From: Agrobacterium tumefaciens
Lineage (GTDB): Bacteria; Pseudomonadota; Alphaproteobacteria; Rhizobiales; Rhizobiaceae
Length of the DNA stretch: 64,000 nucleotides
NCBI GenBank assembly: GCA_025559845.1
Contig: CP048470.1
Span: forward strand, 2,031,001 to 2,095,000
Reading direction: 5' to 3'
The position numbers and the translations under genes are program-made. Below the pieces are notes generated by a model that was not told the DNA's origin, made no database searches, and saw only the letters and a program-made list of their open reading frames with translations. Shown here piece by piece: positions 30,510 through 39,811 of this stretch. Every line of letters starts with the position of its first letter. Within the stretch, counting starts at the first letter, position 1.

Positions 30510-32282
30510 TCAGGAAACGGGCCAAACGTAGAGTAGCATGGGAATGCTAACGATGACGATCATGATCGACAACGGAAGCCCAAGGCGCGGATAGTCGCTA
30601 AAGCGGTATCCGCCGGGCCCCATGACCAGCGTATTGCACTGGTGGCCAATCGGGGTCAGGAAATCACATCCTGCGCCGATTGCCACCGCCATCAGGAAAG
30701 CCTCGGGGCGAAATCCGAGCGTCGTAGCGAAGCCTGCGGCAATCGGGGCCATGACAAGGACGGTCGCGGCATTGTTGAGGAACGGCGTGACGGCCATTGC
30801 CGTCAGGAGGATCATGCCGAGCGCCACGAATGGAGGCATACCCTGCGCAGCATGACCCAGCCATTCGGCAATGAGATCACTTGCGCCGCTGGTGCGCAAT
30901 GAATCACTGACGGGAATAAGGGCTGCCAACATGACGAGAATTGGCCCGTCTATCGATTTGTAGACGTCGCTCAGCGGGATCGCTCCGACGACGATCATCA
31001 GGAATGCTGCCGCAAAAAAAGCGACCGCAACGGGTAGCAATCCGCTGCCGGCCGCAAGCATCGCTGCCGCCAGCACTATCACGGGGATCAACGCACGGCG
31101 TTGTGTGCCAAGCAGGATTTCCCGTTGTGCAAGGGGCAGGAGAGAAAATTCCTGCAGAACTTGCGGCAGATTCTTGCGACTGCCCTGAAGAAGGATGACG
31201 TCTCCTGCCTGAAGCGTCAGTTCGCTCAGTCGCTGGCTAACACGCTGGCCGCGACGTGAAACAGCAATCAAGTTGACGCCACGCGTGTAGGAAAGCGCGA
31301 GTTCGCGCGCAGATATGCCGCTCATCAGCGATTCATTGCTGATGACTGCTTCCATGGAAATGAGGTCGGCGGTTTTCTGGCCGTTTTCGGTCAGCGGCTT
31401 GCCGGAAAGCTGAAGCTTCGCCTGGGAAACAATGCGGTCCAATCCTTCCGGGCTACCTTCAAGAAGAACAGTGTCACCGGCTTTCAACTTGACGTCAGGG
31501 AAAGGGGAAATTCGTCTTGAACCACGCAGAATGGTACTCGCTATGACGTCGCCGTCGCCCTTTTTGAGAAGTTCCCGCAGCGCTGAATCAGAATACGCGC
31601 TGTCGGCAGGCAAGGTCGCTTCTGCTGTGTAGGCAGACTGGTCCAGTATGTCTTCCACCGATGTCTGCTGGCGCGCTCGCACCGGTAGAAGGCGGTATCC
31701 GAACGTGAGGAAAATGATGCCAATGACCGTCAACCCCGCTCCGACTGGCGTAAAGTCGAACATCGAGAAGCTTTGACCGGTCATCTCTTCGCGCAGTCGT
31801 GACACCACAATGTTGGGAGACGTGCCGATCTGCGTCATCAATCCACCCAGTAGCGCGGCGAAGGCCATTGGCATCAGGTAATATGAAACGGGACTTCCAG
31901 ACTTGCGGGCAAATTGGAAGGCAACCGGCATCATGATGGCAAGCGCACCGATGTTCTTGATGAAGGCCGACATCACCGCGACAAGGATCATCAGAAATGC
32001 AAGCTGCAGGCCTTTTGAGTGCATTTCCGGAAAATACTTTTTGATCGTCATGTCGACGATACCGGAGCGTGCCACCGCCGAACTGACGATCAATGCGCTC
32101 GCAACGATAATGACAATGTCATCGGAAAAACCGGAGAACGCCTTTTCGAAGGGCACGACCCCCAGTGCCACGGCCACAAGAAGCGCGCTGCAGGCGACGA
32201 CGTCATATCTCACCTTGTCCCAGATAAAAGCCAGCATCATGGCGGCGATCACGGCAAAGGCGAGGATCTGGTCTGTTGTCAT
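30510..32282 (-). CDS. SLC13-family permease with paired TrkA-C domains
   Basis: A 590-residue membrane protein: two halves of the CitT/ArsB-like permease (about 1-200 and 390-590), each with hydrophobic hairpins and the SFSDD/GFSDDIVIIV and PFLNNAATVLVMAPIA signatures, separated by a soluble insert of two RCK_C/TrkA-C modules (about 205-375; LKAGDTVLLEG and LQAGDVILLQG mark the two). It probably imports a di- or tricarboxylate or sulfate by Na+ symport, with the RCK_C domains as ligand sensors. Substrate not determinable. Confidence 0.85.
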   Translation of the reverse strand: MTTDQILAFAVIAAMMLAFIWDKVRYDVVACSALLVAVALGVVPFEKAFSGFSDDIVIIVASALIVSSAVARSGIVDMTIKKYFPEMHSKGLQLAFLMILVAVMSAFIKNIGALAIMMPVAFQFARKSGSPVSYYLMPMAFAALLGGLMTQIGTSPNIVVSRLREEMTGQSFSMFDFTPVGAGLTVIGIIFLTFGYRLLPVRARQQTSVEDILDQSAYTAEATLPADSAYSDSALRELLKKGDGDVIASTILRGSRRISPFPDVKLKAGDTVLLEGSPEGLDRIVSQAKLQLSGKPLTENGQKTADLISMEAVISNESLMSGISARELALSYTRGVNLIAVSRRGQRVSQRLSELTLQAGDVILLQGSRKNLPQVLQEFSLLPLAQREILLGTQRRALIPVIVLAAAMLAAGSGLLPVAVAFFAAAFLMIVVGAIPLSDVYKSIDGPILVMLAALIPVSDSLRTSGASDLIAEWLGHAAQGMPPFVALGMILLTAMAVTPFLNNAATVLVMAPIAAGFATTLGFRPEAFLMAVAIGAGCDFLTPIGHQCNTLVMGPGGYRFSDYPRLGLPLSIMIVIVSIPMLLYVWPVS

Positions 32283-32395
32283 GCTGTCTGTCGGCTTTCA
32301 GATGGGCGAGTGCGGTTTGGTCACTCTTGTCGGTGGGGCAGCCTGAGAACGCAAGGCGACTTGTCGGAGTTCCGCGAAAAAAGTGTCCCATGGAA

Positions 32396-32424
32396 TGAAA
32401 AAGGCCCGCCGGGCGGCGGGCCTT
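32396..32424 (-). terminator. Terminator of the terC-like gene
   Basis: Ten-base perfect stem AAGGCCCGCC (32401-32410)/GGCGGGCCTT (32415-32424), loop GGGC, with a T run on the minus strand. It lies just after the terC stop. Confidence 0.85.
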
Positions 32425-32458
32425 AAAAGGAGGAGAGGAATGAAAATTCGCTCCAGGA

Positions 32459-33217
32459 TCAGTGCGTATCGGTTGCGTCGGCTTTTTTTCTGCGACGCGC
32501 ATTGCGCGCGAGCATGTTCAGGAGCTCGACCAGTGCCGAGAACGCCATTGCCGCGTAGACGTAGCCCTTTGGAACATGGAAGCCCATGCCCTCGGCGATC
32601 AGCGTCATGCCGATCATCATGAGGAAGGCCAAGGCCAGCATGACGATCGTCGGGTTGCGCTCAATGAAGTTGGCGAGCGGCGTTGCAGCAAGGAGCATGA
32701 CAACGACGGCCACGACCACGGCGATAATCATGATCGGCAGGTGAGGGGTCATCCCAACGGCGGTGATGATACTGTCGACCGAGAAAACCAGGTCGAGTAG
32801 CAGGATCTGGCCGATAGCCGAGCCGAAATTCATCGTTACCGCTCCACCCACCATGTCTTCCTTATGATCTTCAGGATCGACATTGTGGTGAATTTCCTTC
32901 GTCGCCTTCCACATCAGGAAAAGGCCGCCGCCGATAAGGATCATGTCCTTCCAGGAGAACGCATGACCGAAGATTTCGAAGACGGGGGTCGTGAGCTGTA
33001 CGATCCATGCGACAGTCCCAAGCAGTCCAAGCCGCATTACAAGCGCAAGCCCGATGCCGATGCGGCGGGCTTTTTCACGTTGTTCGGGTGGAAGCTTGTT
33101 GGTGAGGATCGAGATGAAGATCAGGTTGTCGATGCCGAGCACGACTTCCATGACAATCAGTGTGACGAGCGCCACCCAGGCGGCGGGGTCGGACAAAAGA
33201 GGGAGGACGGACTCCAT
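32459..33217 (-). CDS. TerC-family integral membrane protein
   Basis: A 252-residue TerC/YkoY-like membrane protein with about seven spans. The family residues are visible in [15 protein letters not shown] near residue 25 and [13 protein letters not shown] near 145, with conserved acidic residues that bind metal. Members export Mn(II) or are linked to tellurite and envelope stress. It has its own terminator. A sequence like the TetR operators of the neighbouring efflux locus lies 34 bases upstream of its start. Confidence 0.88.
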   Translation of the reverse strand: MESVLPLLSDPAAWVALVTLIVMEVVLGIDNLIFISILTNKLPPEQREKARRIGIGLALVMRLGLLGTVAWIVQLTTPVFEIFGHAFSWKDMILIGGGLFLMWKATKEIHHNVDPEDHKEDMVGGAVTMNFGSAIGQILLLDLVFSVDSIITAVGMTPHLPIMIIAVVVAVVVMLLAATPLANFIERNPTIVMLALAFLMMIGMTLIAEGMGFHVPKGYVYAAMAFSALVELLNMLARNARRRKKADATDTH

Positions 33218-33249
33218 CAGGGAAACTTTCCTTTCAGCAACGAGGCCAG

Positions 33250-33267
33250 CCGAACCATTCGGTTACG
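33250..33267. promoter_or_regulatory. TetR-operator-like site upstream of terC gene
   Basis: CGAACC (33251-33256)-ATTC-GGTTACG (33261-33267) resembles the CGAACC-N4-GGTTCG sites at 34105-34122 and 34160-34177 but is less symmetric (one right-arm mismatch). It lies 34 bases upstream of the terC start codon. Confidence 0.4.
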
Positions 33268-33380
33268 GAGATTTATAGCGTAATACGCGAGAAACAAGGC
33301 AGGAACGGCCTTGGTCTTCAAGATTTCATCGAAATTTCGCGTAAGCCGCGTATCGGCATTCGCGCCGTTGCTGAATGAGG

Positions 33381-34067
33381 TCAGGCCCGATCAGTTCCAT
33401 AAGCGGCCATAAAGACCTTTATGGCGCTGTCGATGACCCGATTCAGTTCCTCGTCAGGGACAGGCCCTTCCAGCTCACCGAACAGTCGCATCTTGAAAAA
33501 GGTGCCGGTGGAGAGCTCTATGAATTGCCTTGCCGCAAGCTCCAGGTCATCGATCTTTAAGTGGCCTAGGGCAACGTGATGTTCGATGAAGTCCTGAAGC
33601 ACTGTGCGGACATTGTTGGGTGCGGCGATGAAAAAACGCTGCGCCAGCTTCGGCATACGATCAACGACGCCAAGCACCGAGCGCATGGCTGGTATCATGT
33701 CAGAGCATATCATCTTGTTGGCGAAGGCGAGGCCGAACTGTTTCAGCCCGTCGCGAACTTCCTCGGTTCCAGCCAGAATGTTGCGCATCGAAGCTGCGAA
33801 TTCCTGCCGATGCTGGTCGACCAGGGCGACGAAGAGGTCTTCTTTATTGGAGAAGTAAACGTAGATCGTCCCCTTGGAAACCCCTGCTTCCCGGGTGATA
33901 TCGTTCATGCTGGCGGCATCGAAGCCCTTCAGTTTGAATACCCGCCAGGCGCCCGCCAGTATCTGCTCGCGCTTTGCCGGGTCTTCTCCTGCTGCAAAGC
34001 GCCCAACGGAATTTCCGGGACAGCCAGCGTCGGTATCTATCGCCATCGTCTCTTTTTCACCTGCCAT
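33381..34067 (-). CDS. TetR-family transcriptional regulator
   Basis: A 228-residue repressor with the TetR helix-turn-helix MNDITREAGVSKGTIYVYFSNKEDLF near residues 50-75 and a C-terminal ligand domain. The reading frame extends to 34361 but overlaps the efflux gene's start region. The ATG at 34067 or the one at 34046 (better AAGAGACG ribosome binding site) is likely. It is divergent from emrA and probably represses the emrAB efflux operon by binding the two palindromes in the intergenic region. Confidence 0.85.
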   Translation of the reverse strand: MAGEKETMAIDTDAGCPGNSVGRFAAGEDPAKREQILAGAWRVFKLKGFDAASMNDITREAGVSKGTIYVYFSNKEDLFVALVDQHRQEFAASMRNILAGTEEVRDGLKQFGLAFANKMICSDMIPAMRSVLGVVDRMPKLAQRFFIAAPNNVRTVLQDFIEHHVALGHLKIDDLELAARQFIELSTGTFFKMRLFGELEGPVPDEELNRVIDSAIKVFMAAYGTDRA

Positions 34068-34104
34068 CGTCTTTGAAACTGGAACCAAAAAAATTAACCG
34101 AACG

Positions 34105-34177
34105 TCGAACCAAACGGTTCGATAGGACTTGATATGTGTTAAAGAAGCGATTATGTCAATCGAACCGAACGGTTCAG
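34105..34177 (+). promoter_or_regulatory. emrA promoter and paired TetR operators
   Basis: Site 1: TCGAACC-AAAC-GGTTCGA (34105-34122), a perfect 7-base inverted repeat. Site 2: TCGAACC-GAAC-GGTTCAG (34160-34177), one mismatch. CTTGAT (34128-34133) and TTATGT (34151-34156) with 17-base spacing lie between them, so site 1 abuts the -35 and site 2 covers the start point. This is classic repressor architecture. Confidence 0.75.
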
Positions 34178-34215
34178 TTCGAAATTCTTTCTTCAATCTA
34201 TCACGGTACAAGCAA

Positions 34216-35406
34216 ATGTCGGCCCAGAAGAATAGCGCTGTTCGCGCGGTCAACGATACGCAAGAGGCGGATGCCGTCGCCAAGGCCGAAGCCGCCCCGG
34301 CAAAGTCCGCGGAAGCGCCTGCATCCCAGTCTCCGGCTCCCAAGCAGAAGAAGCGGTCCAAGGTATTGCCTGTTATCGCGCTCGCGGTCCTCGCCGGAGC
34401 TGGATGGTACGGTTACGACTGGTGGACGGACGGCCGCTTCATGGTCTCAACCGATGATGCCTATATTCGCGGAGACATTGCTGTCATCGCGCCGAAGGTT
34501 TCCGGTTATGTTGCCAAGGTCAACGTTGTCGCCAACCAGGAGGTCAAGGCGGGTGATCCGCTCGTAACCCTGGACGATGGCGACTATCGTATTGCTCTTG
34601 ATCAAGCCGAAGCGCAGATCCGCACAGAGGAACTGTCTCTGAACCGCATCGATGCGCAGATCGTTGGTGCTCAGTCATCGTTGCAGCAGTCGATTGCCCA
34701 GAAGGGTTCTCTGGATGCCGCATTGCGCGGTGCAGAAATCAACCAGAAGCGCGCCAGCGAGTTGCAGGCCAAGGATGTAGGCACTGTCGCATCTGCCGAC
34801 AATGCACAGGTTGCACTCGACCAGGCTAAGGCCAACGCGGTTGCCGGTGACGCAGCTATTACCTCGGCCAGAGCAAATGTCGAATTGCTTCGCGCCCAGC
34901 GCACTGAAGCCGAAAGCACGATCCGGTCTTTGCAGCTTTCGCGTGACAAGGCAGCGCGTGACCTGTCGTTCACGGTACTGAAGGCACCATATGATGGCGT
35001 TATCGGCAATCTGGCTGTCCAGACTGGCGACCTCGTGTCTGTTGGTAAACGCCTGGCGTCCCTCGTGCCGATGAACGAACTCTACATCGATGCGAACTTC
35101 AAGGAAACGCAGCTAGCGCGCGTTGCACCCGGTTCGAAGGTTCGTGTCCACGTCGATGCGTTTGACGATGCAACGATCGAAGGAACCGTGCAGTCGATCT
35201 CGCCGGCTTCTGGCTCGATCTTCTCGATGTTGCCGCCTGAAAACGCCACCGGCAACTTTACCAAGGTCATTCAGCGCGTGCCGGTTCGGATCGTCTTTTC
35301 GAAAGAGGATCTCGCCAAGCATAATCTGCGTGCCGGCCTGAGCGTGGTTGTTGATGTCGACACGCGCACAGCACCCGAACACACCCAGACTGCTGAAGCG
35401 AAGTAA
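34216..35406 (+). CDS. emrA: HlyD/EmrA-family efflux membrane fusion protein
   Basis: A 396-residue adaptor: an Ala/Pro/Lys-rich cytoplasmic N-terminus, one membrane anchor near residues 47-65 (LPVIALAVLAGAGWYGY), then the biotinyl-lipoyl-like and helical-hairpin domains (STDDAYIRGDIAVIAPKVSGYV and the return strand VLKAPYDGVIGNLAV). I place the start at 34216 rather than 34153 because the ATG at 34153 lies within the predicted -10 of its own promoter. It bridges the EmrB pump to an outer-membrane channel. Confidence 0.86.
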   Translation: MSAQKNSAVRAVNDTQEADAVAKAEAAPAKSAEAPASQSPAPKQKKRSKVLPVIALAVLAGAGWYGYDWWTDGRFMVSTDDAYIRGDIAVIAPKVSGYVAKVNVVANQEVKAGDPLVTLDDGDYRIALDQAEAQIRTEELSLNRIDAQIVGAQSSLQQSIAQKGSLDAALRGAEINQKRASELQAKDVGTVASADNAQVALDQAKANAVAGDAAITSARANVELLRAQRTEAESTIRSLQLSRDKAARDLSFTVLKAPYDGVIGNLAVQTGDLVSVGKRLASLVPMNELYIDANFKETQLARVAPGSKVRVHVDAFDDATIEGTVQSISPASGSIFSMLPPENATGNFTKVIQRVPVRIVFSKEDLAKHNLRAGLSVVVDVDTRTAPEHTQTAEAK

Positions 35407-35427
35407 CCGAGAAGCAAGGACAAGGCC

Positions 35428-37011
35428 ATGGCGGCTACGGTTGTTGGAACAGGTGGGGCGACGGTCCCCGCCGACCCGCCTATGGACAAGCGCAGGCTGA
35501 TCGCTTTTTTTGCGATGGTCTTCGGCATGTTCATGTCGATCCTCGACATTCAGATCGTTTCCGCCTCGCTTGCGGAAATTCAGGCCGGTCTCGGTGCAGG
35601 ATCTGATGAGATTGCATGGGTTCAGACCTCGTACCTGATCGCGGAAGTCATCATGATTCCGCTTTCGGGAACATTGGCGCGCATTCTTTCGACGCGCGTT
35701 CTGTTTGCCACCTGCGCAGCCGGCTTTACGATCTCCAGTGCGCTTTGTGCGACTGCGACGAACATTGACCAGATGATCGTCTATCGCGCGATCCAGGGGT
35801 TCATTGGCGGCGGCATGATTCCGTCCGTCTTTGCTGCGGCGTTCACGATCTTTCCGCCGTCCAAGCGCTCCGTCGTGTCGCCGATCATCGGCCTTGTTGC
35901 CACGCTAGCGCCCACCATTGGTCCGACCGTAGGCGGTTATCTTTCCAACGCTTTTTCGTGGCATTGGCTGTTCCTCGTCAACATCATCCCTGGCATTATC
36001 GTCACGATCCTGACGTGGAGCTTCATAGACTTCGACAAGCCCGAAAGTTCGCTCTGGAAGAAGTTCGACTGGTGGGGTCTCTTGTCCATGGCCGTCTTTC
36101 TCGGTTCGCTGGAATACGTTCTTGAAGAAGGCAACAACAAAGACTGGTTCAATGACGAGCACATCGTCCTCGGCACCATTGCGATGGTTGTTGGCGCTGT
36201 CGTGTTCTTCTGGCGCGCCTTCAAGGTGGAGTTTCCCGTTGTCGACATACGAGCCTTCTCCGATCGGAATTTCTCGATCGGGTCGTTGTTCTCCTTCGTC
36301 ATGGGTATCGGTCTTTATGGATTGACCTATCTCTATCCGCTCTATCTTGGGCGTGTGCGTGGCTATGACGCATTGATGATTGGCGAGACGATGTTCGTCT
36401 CTGGTCTTGCGATGTTCTTCACCGCGCCGATTGCCGGCAAGGTCTCGACCAAGCTCGACCCGAGAGTGATGATGGCGATCGGTTTTATCAGCTTCAGTGC
36501 CGGCACATGGATCATGACGCATGTCACGACCGACTGGGATTTCTATGAGCTGCTGATCCCGCAGATCCTGCGTGGTTTCGGTCTGATGATGTGCATGGTG
36601 CCGATCAACAACATCGCGCTTGGAACCCTGCCGCCCGCGCGAATCAAGAACGCGTCTGGTCTCTTCAACCTCACTCGAAACCTTGGTGGCGCTGTCGGTC
36701 TTGCGGTCATTAACACGCTTCTTTCCCAGCGCACGGACGATCATTACGTCCGGCTTTCGGAACATGTGACCTATGCCAATCCGGAAGCGCTGGAATGGTT
36801 GAACAGCGTCGGTGCAAACTATGATTCCTACGGGTTGGACGGTGCCTCCGTCGCAATCAAGAAGTTGGTCGGCATGGTATCCCAGCAGGCCTGGATATTG
36901 GCTTTCTCCGATATCTTCCTGCTGCTGACCGGCCTCTTCATCAGCCTGATCCTGCTGACCGTCCTGATCCAGAAACCAAAGGCTGCGCCACCACCCGATG
37001 CAGCACACTGA
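35428..37011 (+). CDS. emrB: DHA2-family MFS multidrug efflux transporter
   Basis: A 527-residue, 14-span major facilitator pump of the EmrB/QacA (DHA2) family. Motif C-like features (GLVATLAPTIGPTVGGYL near residue 155) and motif A-type loop residues are present. It starts 21 bases after emrA. With EmrA it exports hydrophobic compounds directly across the envelope. Efflux substrate unknown; plant phenolics would be a reasonable guess for the host niche. Confidence 0.9.
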   Translation: MAATVVGTGGATVPADPPMDKRRLIAFFAMVFGMFMSILDIQIVSASLAEIQAGLGAGSDEIAWVQTSYLIAEVIMIPLSGTLARILSTRVLFATCAAGFTISSALCATATNIDQMIVYRAIQGFIGGGMIPSVFAAAFTIFPPSKRSVVSPIIGLVATLAPTIGPTVGGYLSNAFSWHWLFLVNIIPGIIVTILTWSFIDFDKPESSLWKKFDWWGLLSMAVFLGSLEYVLEEGNNKDWFNDEHIVLGTIAMVVGAVVFFWRAFKVEFPVVDIRAFSDRNFSIGSLFSFVMGIGLYGLTYLYPLYLGRVRGYDALMIGETMFVSGLAMFFTAPIAGKVSTKLDPRVMMAIGFISFSAGTWIMTHVTTDWDFYELLIPQILRGFGLMMCMVPINNIALGTLPPARIKNASGLFNLTRNLGGAVGLAVINTLLSQRTDDHYVRLSEHVTYANPEALEWLNSVGANYDSYGLDGASVAIKKLVGMVSQQAWILAFSDIFLLLTGLFISLILLTVLIQKPKAAPPPDAAH

Positions 37012-37049
37012 ATAAACAAGAAGAAGCCCCTCCCAATCCACCGCAGAGC

Positions 37050-37078
37050 TGGGCCGTCGCAAATGACGGCCCATTTTT
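37050..37078 (+). terminator. Terminator of emrAB
   Basis: Nine-base stem TGGGCCGTC (37050-37058)/GACGGCCCA (37065-37073) then TTTTT. Confidence 0.9.
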
Positions 37079-37160
37079 ATTTGCGGGGTTTGAGGTACGT
37101 ACATCATTTTTCGATTTACTGTGATGGCAAAGGCAGATATGCAGAGCTCCTGGAGGAGCC

Positions 37161-38183
37161 ATGAAGCCAACTGTCCACGACATTGCTGCAAAGGCGGGCG
37201 TCAGTTTGGCCACCGTTGATCGTGTGCTGAACGTTCGTAAAGGTGTTCATGCAGCGACCCGCGCCAAGGTCGAAGCAGCGATTTCCGACCTTGGTTACGT
37301 GCGCGATATGGCGGCTGCAAATCTGGCCAAGGGGCGCAGCTATTCGCTGGTCTTCGTTGTTCCCGGCAACGACAACTCGTTCATGGCAACGCTTCGCGCC
37401 GAGGTTCGCGCTGCCGCATCCCGGTCGCACATAGAGCGCACCGCGATTCGTGTCATCGAGGTGCCACCGTTCGATGCGGCCGCGTTGACGCAGGCACTCG
37501 ACGTGGCGCGGCAGGAAAGGCCGTCAGGCGTCGCTTTCGTCGCGATTGACTCGCACGATGTTGCCGAGGCGACGGAACGTCTGTCTGAAAGCGGTATCGC
37601 GACTGTGACACTGGTGTCGGACATTTCTGGAGCGCACCGCGATCATTACGCCGGCGTCGACAACGTCGCGGCCGGACGCACTGCTGCCAGTCTGCTCGGA
37701 CGTTTTTTGTCTGGCAGGGGCGGGGAGGTTGCTGTCGTCGCCGGTTCGATGCTCGTGCGTGACCATCGTGAACGCCTGCAGGGATTTCGCGCCGTAATCG
37801 AGGCTGAATTTCCAGAGATACGCCTGTTGCCCGTTTTGGAGGGGCGCGACAATCCCCAAACCGTCGCAACTCTGGTCGGTGAAGCGCTTCAGAATACGTC
37901 GCTTTCTGGCATTTACAGCCTCGGCGCGGGTAACCGCGGGCTTATCCGTGCTCTCAAAGCGAATGTCGGAGACCGCTCAGTGTCCGTCATCGCCCACGAG
38001 CTGACGGAAAACACGGCCAATGCGCTGAGGGAAGGCGTTATCGACGCGGTTCTCAATCAGGATGCCGGGCATGAGGTGCGTAGCGCTATTCGTGTGTTGA
38101 AAGCGCGCGCCGATGGTCAGCAGGTGATTGCAGCCCAGGAGCGCATCCGCATAGACATCTTTCTCAGGGACAATCTGCCCTGA
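37161..38183 (+). CDS. LacI-family transcriptional regulator of the xylose genes
   Basis: A 340-residue LacI/GalR regulator with HTH VHDIAAKAGVSLATVDRVLN in the first 25 residues and a periplasmic-binding-protein-like sensing domain. It reads in the same direction as xylB, which begins 38 bases after its stop, so it may be cotranscribed with xylBA and control it (a XylR function). Effector unproven. Confidence 0.83.
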   Translation: MKPTVHDIAAKAGVSLATVDRVLNVRKGVHAATRAKVEAAISDLGYVRDMAAANLAKGRSYSLVFVVPGNDNSFMATLRAEVRAAASRSHIERTAIRVIEVPPFDAAALTQALDVARQERPSGVAFVAIDSHDVAEATERLSESGIATVTLVSDISGAHRDHYAGVDNVAAGRTAASLLGRFLSGRGGEVAVVAGSMLVRDHRERLQGFRAVIEAEFPEIRLLPVLEGRDNPQTVATLVGEALQNTSLSGIYSLGAGNRGLIRALKANVGDRSVSVIAHELTENTANALREGVIDAVLNQDAGHEVRSAIRVLKARADGQQVIAAQERIRIDIFLRDNLP

Positions 38184-38192
38184 ATTTTTAAG

Positions 38193-38206
38193 CCGCCGTG
38201 CGGCGG
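38193..38206 (+). promoter_or_regulatory. Hairpin between LacI-family gene and xylB
   Basis: CCGCC (38193-38197)-GTGC-GGCGG (38202-38206), in the 38-base gap, directly upstream of the xylB ribosome binding site (GGAG at 38212-38215). Possible translational or processing element. Confidence 0.45.
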
Positions 38207-38221
38207 AAAATGGAGAAATAC

Positions 38222-39670
38222 ATGTATCTCGGTCTCGACCTTGGAACCTCTGGCGTTAAAGCCCTGCTGATTGACGGCGATCAGAAGATCATCGGTTCTG
38301 CAAATGGATCGCTCGATGTTTCGCGCCCACACCACGGCTGGTCGGAGCAAGACCCTGCTGCCTGGATCAAGGCGTCCGAAACAGCCGTCGCCGGGCTCAA
38401 GGCCAAGTTTCCGAAAGAGCTCGCAGCCGTCAAAGGCATCGGCCTTTCAGGACAGATGCACGGTGCGACGCTGGTCGATGACGCGGGCAAGGTTCTGCGT
38501 CCATGCATTCTCTGGAACGACACTCGGTCCTTTGCAGAGGCTGCCAAGCTTGACACTGACCCGCGCTTTCGGAAAATCACCGGCAACATCGTGTTTCCGG
38601 GTTTTACCGCTCCAAAGCTTGTCTGGGTTGCGAACAACGAACCTGAAATCTTCGCTAAAGTCGCCAAGGTTCTGTTGCCTAAGGATTATTTGAGGCTTTG
38701 GCTGACGGGCGAATACATTTCGGAAATGTCGGATTCCGCTGGCACCTCCTGGCTCGATACCGGCGCACGCAAATGGTCGCCGGAGCTGTTGGCTGCGACT
38801 GGTCTCGATGAAAAGCAGATGCCTTCGCTGGTAGAGGGGACCGATGAGGCGGGTGTCCTTCGTGCTGACCTCGCCGCTGAATGGGGAATTTCGGGCAAAG
38901 TCGTAGTTGCCGGCGGGGCCGGTGACAATGCGGCTTCTGCCTGCGGCATGGGAACCGTTGAAGAAGGCCATGCTTTTGTGTCGCTCGGAACGTCCGGCGT
39001 TCTCTTCGCAGCAAACGCATCTTATCTTCCGAAGCCTGAAAGCGCCGTGCATGCCTTCTGCCACGCGTTGCCGAACACATGGCATCAGATGGGCGTTATT
39101 CTCTCCGCGACTGACGCCCTCAACTGGTATTCGCGCCTGACCGGTCAGTCCGCCGCTGCACTGACGGCCGAACTGGGTGATGAGCTCCTAGCCCCGTCAG
39201 GTGTTACGTTTGCCCCCTATCTTTCGGGTGAGCGCACGCCACACAATGATGCTGCAATCCGTGGTTCCTTCATCGGTCTTGCGCACGAAAGCGACCGCAA
39301 GGCGCTGACGCAAGCGGTCCTCGAGGGCGTCACCTTCGCAATCCGCGACAACCTCGAAGCGTTGAAATCGGCAGGTACGTCGATTTCTCGCGTGACCGCC
39401 ATTGGCGGCGGGTCCCGCTCGGCCTACTGGCTTGCGTCTATTGCCACATCGCTCGGCGTGCCGGTTGATATTCCGGCCGAAGGTGACTTCGGTGCCGCCT
39501 TTGGCGCCGCGCGTCTCGGCCTGATTGCTGCAACAGGTGCCGATCCCGTTTCTGTCTGCACCCAGCCAAAGACCGACAGCACGATTGAGCCTGTAGCGGC
39601 ACTCGCGGGCGCTTATGAGGAAGCCTACGCGCGTTACCGTGCGCTCTATCCTGCCATCAAATCGCTCTGA
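38222..39670 (+). CDS. xylB: Xylulokinase
   Basis: A 482-residue FGGY kinase that phosphorylates D-xylulose to xylulose-5-phosphate. LDLGTSGVKALLID at the N-terminus, GLSGQMHGATLVD near residue 78, the catalytic Asp in AGGAGDNAASACGMG and the ATP loop AIGGGSRSAYWL are all canonical XylB. The ATG at 38222 gives the usual family length and follows GGAG; an upstream ATG at 38210 would overlap that site. Confidence 0.92.
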   Translation: MYLGLDLGTSGVKALLIDGDQKIIGSANGSLDVSRPHHGWSEQDPAAWIKASETAVAGLKAKFPKELAAVKGIGLSGQMHGATLVDDAGKVLRPCILWNDTRSFAEAAKLDTDPRFRKITGNIVFPGFTAPKLVWVANNEPEIFAKVAKVLLPKDYLRLWLTGEYISEMSDSAGTSWLDTGARKWSPELLAATGLDEKQMPSLVEGTDEAGVLRADLAAEWGISGKVVVAGGAGDNAASACGMGTVEEGHAFVSLGTSGVLFAANASYLPKPESAVHAFCHALPNTWHQMGVILSATDALNWYSRLTGQSAAALTAELGDELLAPSGVTFAPYLSGERTPHNDAAIRGSFIGLAHESDRKALTQAVLEGVTFAIRDNLEALKSAGTSISRVTAIGGGSRSAYWLASIATSLGVPVDIPAEGDFGAAFGAARLGLIAATGADPVSVCTQPKTDSTIEPVAALAGAYEEAYARYRALYPAIKSL

Positions 39671-39714
39671 GTTGCGGACCTCCTGCTTGAGGGCAGGTCT
39701 CCAACTGTGCGGCC

Positions 39715-39765
39715 GGGGTGAACCCAATATCTCACCCCTTTTACCCCATTCGGGCCTTTTGCCCG
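39715..39765 (+). promoter_or_regulatory. Paired hairpins in the xylB-xylA intercistronic region
   Basis: GGGGTGA (39715-39721)/TCACCCC (39732-39738) is followed by four T. CGGGC (39751-39755)/GCCCG (39761-39765) follows. They lie in the 141-base gap before the xylA ribosome binding site (AAGGAGG, 39798-39804). They may act as an attenuator, a processing site or an intergenic repeat. Confidence 0.5.
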
Positions 39766-39811
39766 TCCCTCCCCATCCGGCGAGGGCGAATAAACCCAAG
39801 GAGGATCATTC

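Noticed and set aside
33248..34180. tRNA-like GGTTCGA sequences
   Set aside because: They are arms of palindromic operators; no acceptor or anticodon stems surround them.
34153..34215. ATG at 34153 as the emrA start
   Set aside because: It lies inside the -10 element between two TetR operators; the ATG at 34216 fits the promoter and EmrA length.
35905..37191. 428-codon minus-strand open frame opposite emrB
   Set aside because: Antisense shadow of a 14-span transporter; Asp/His/Arg-rich product without motifs, and it runs through the emrAB terminator.
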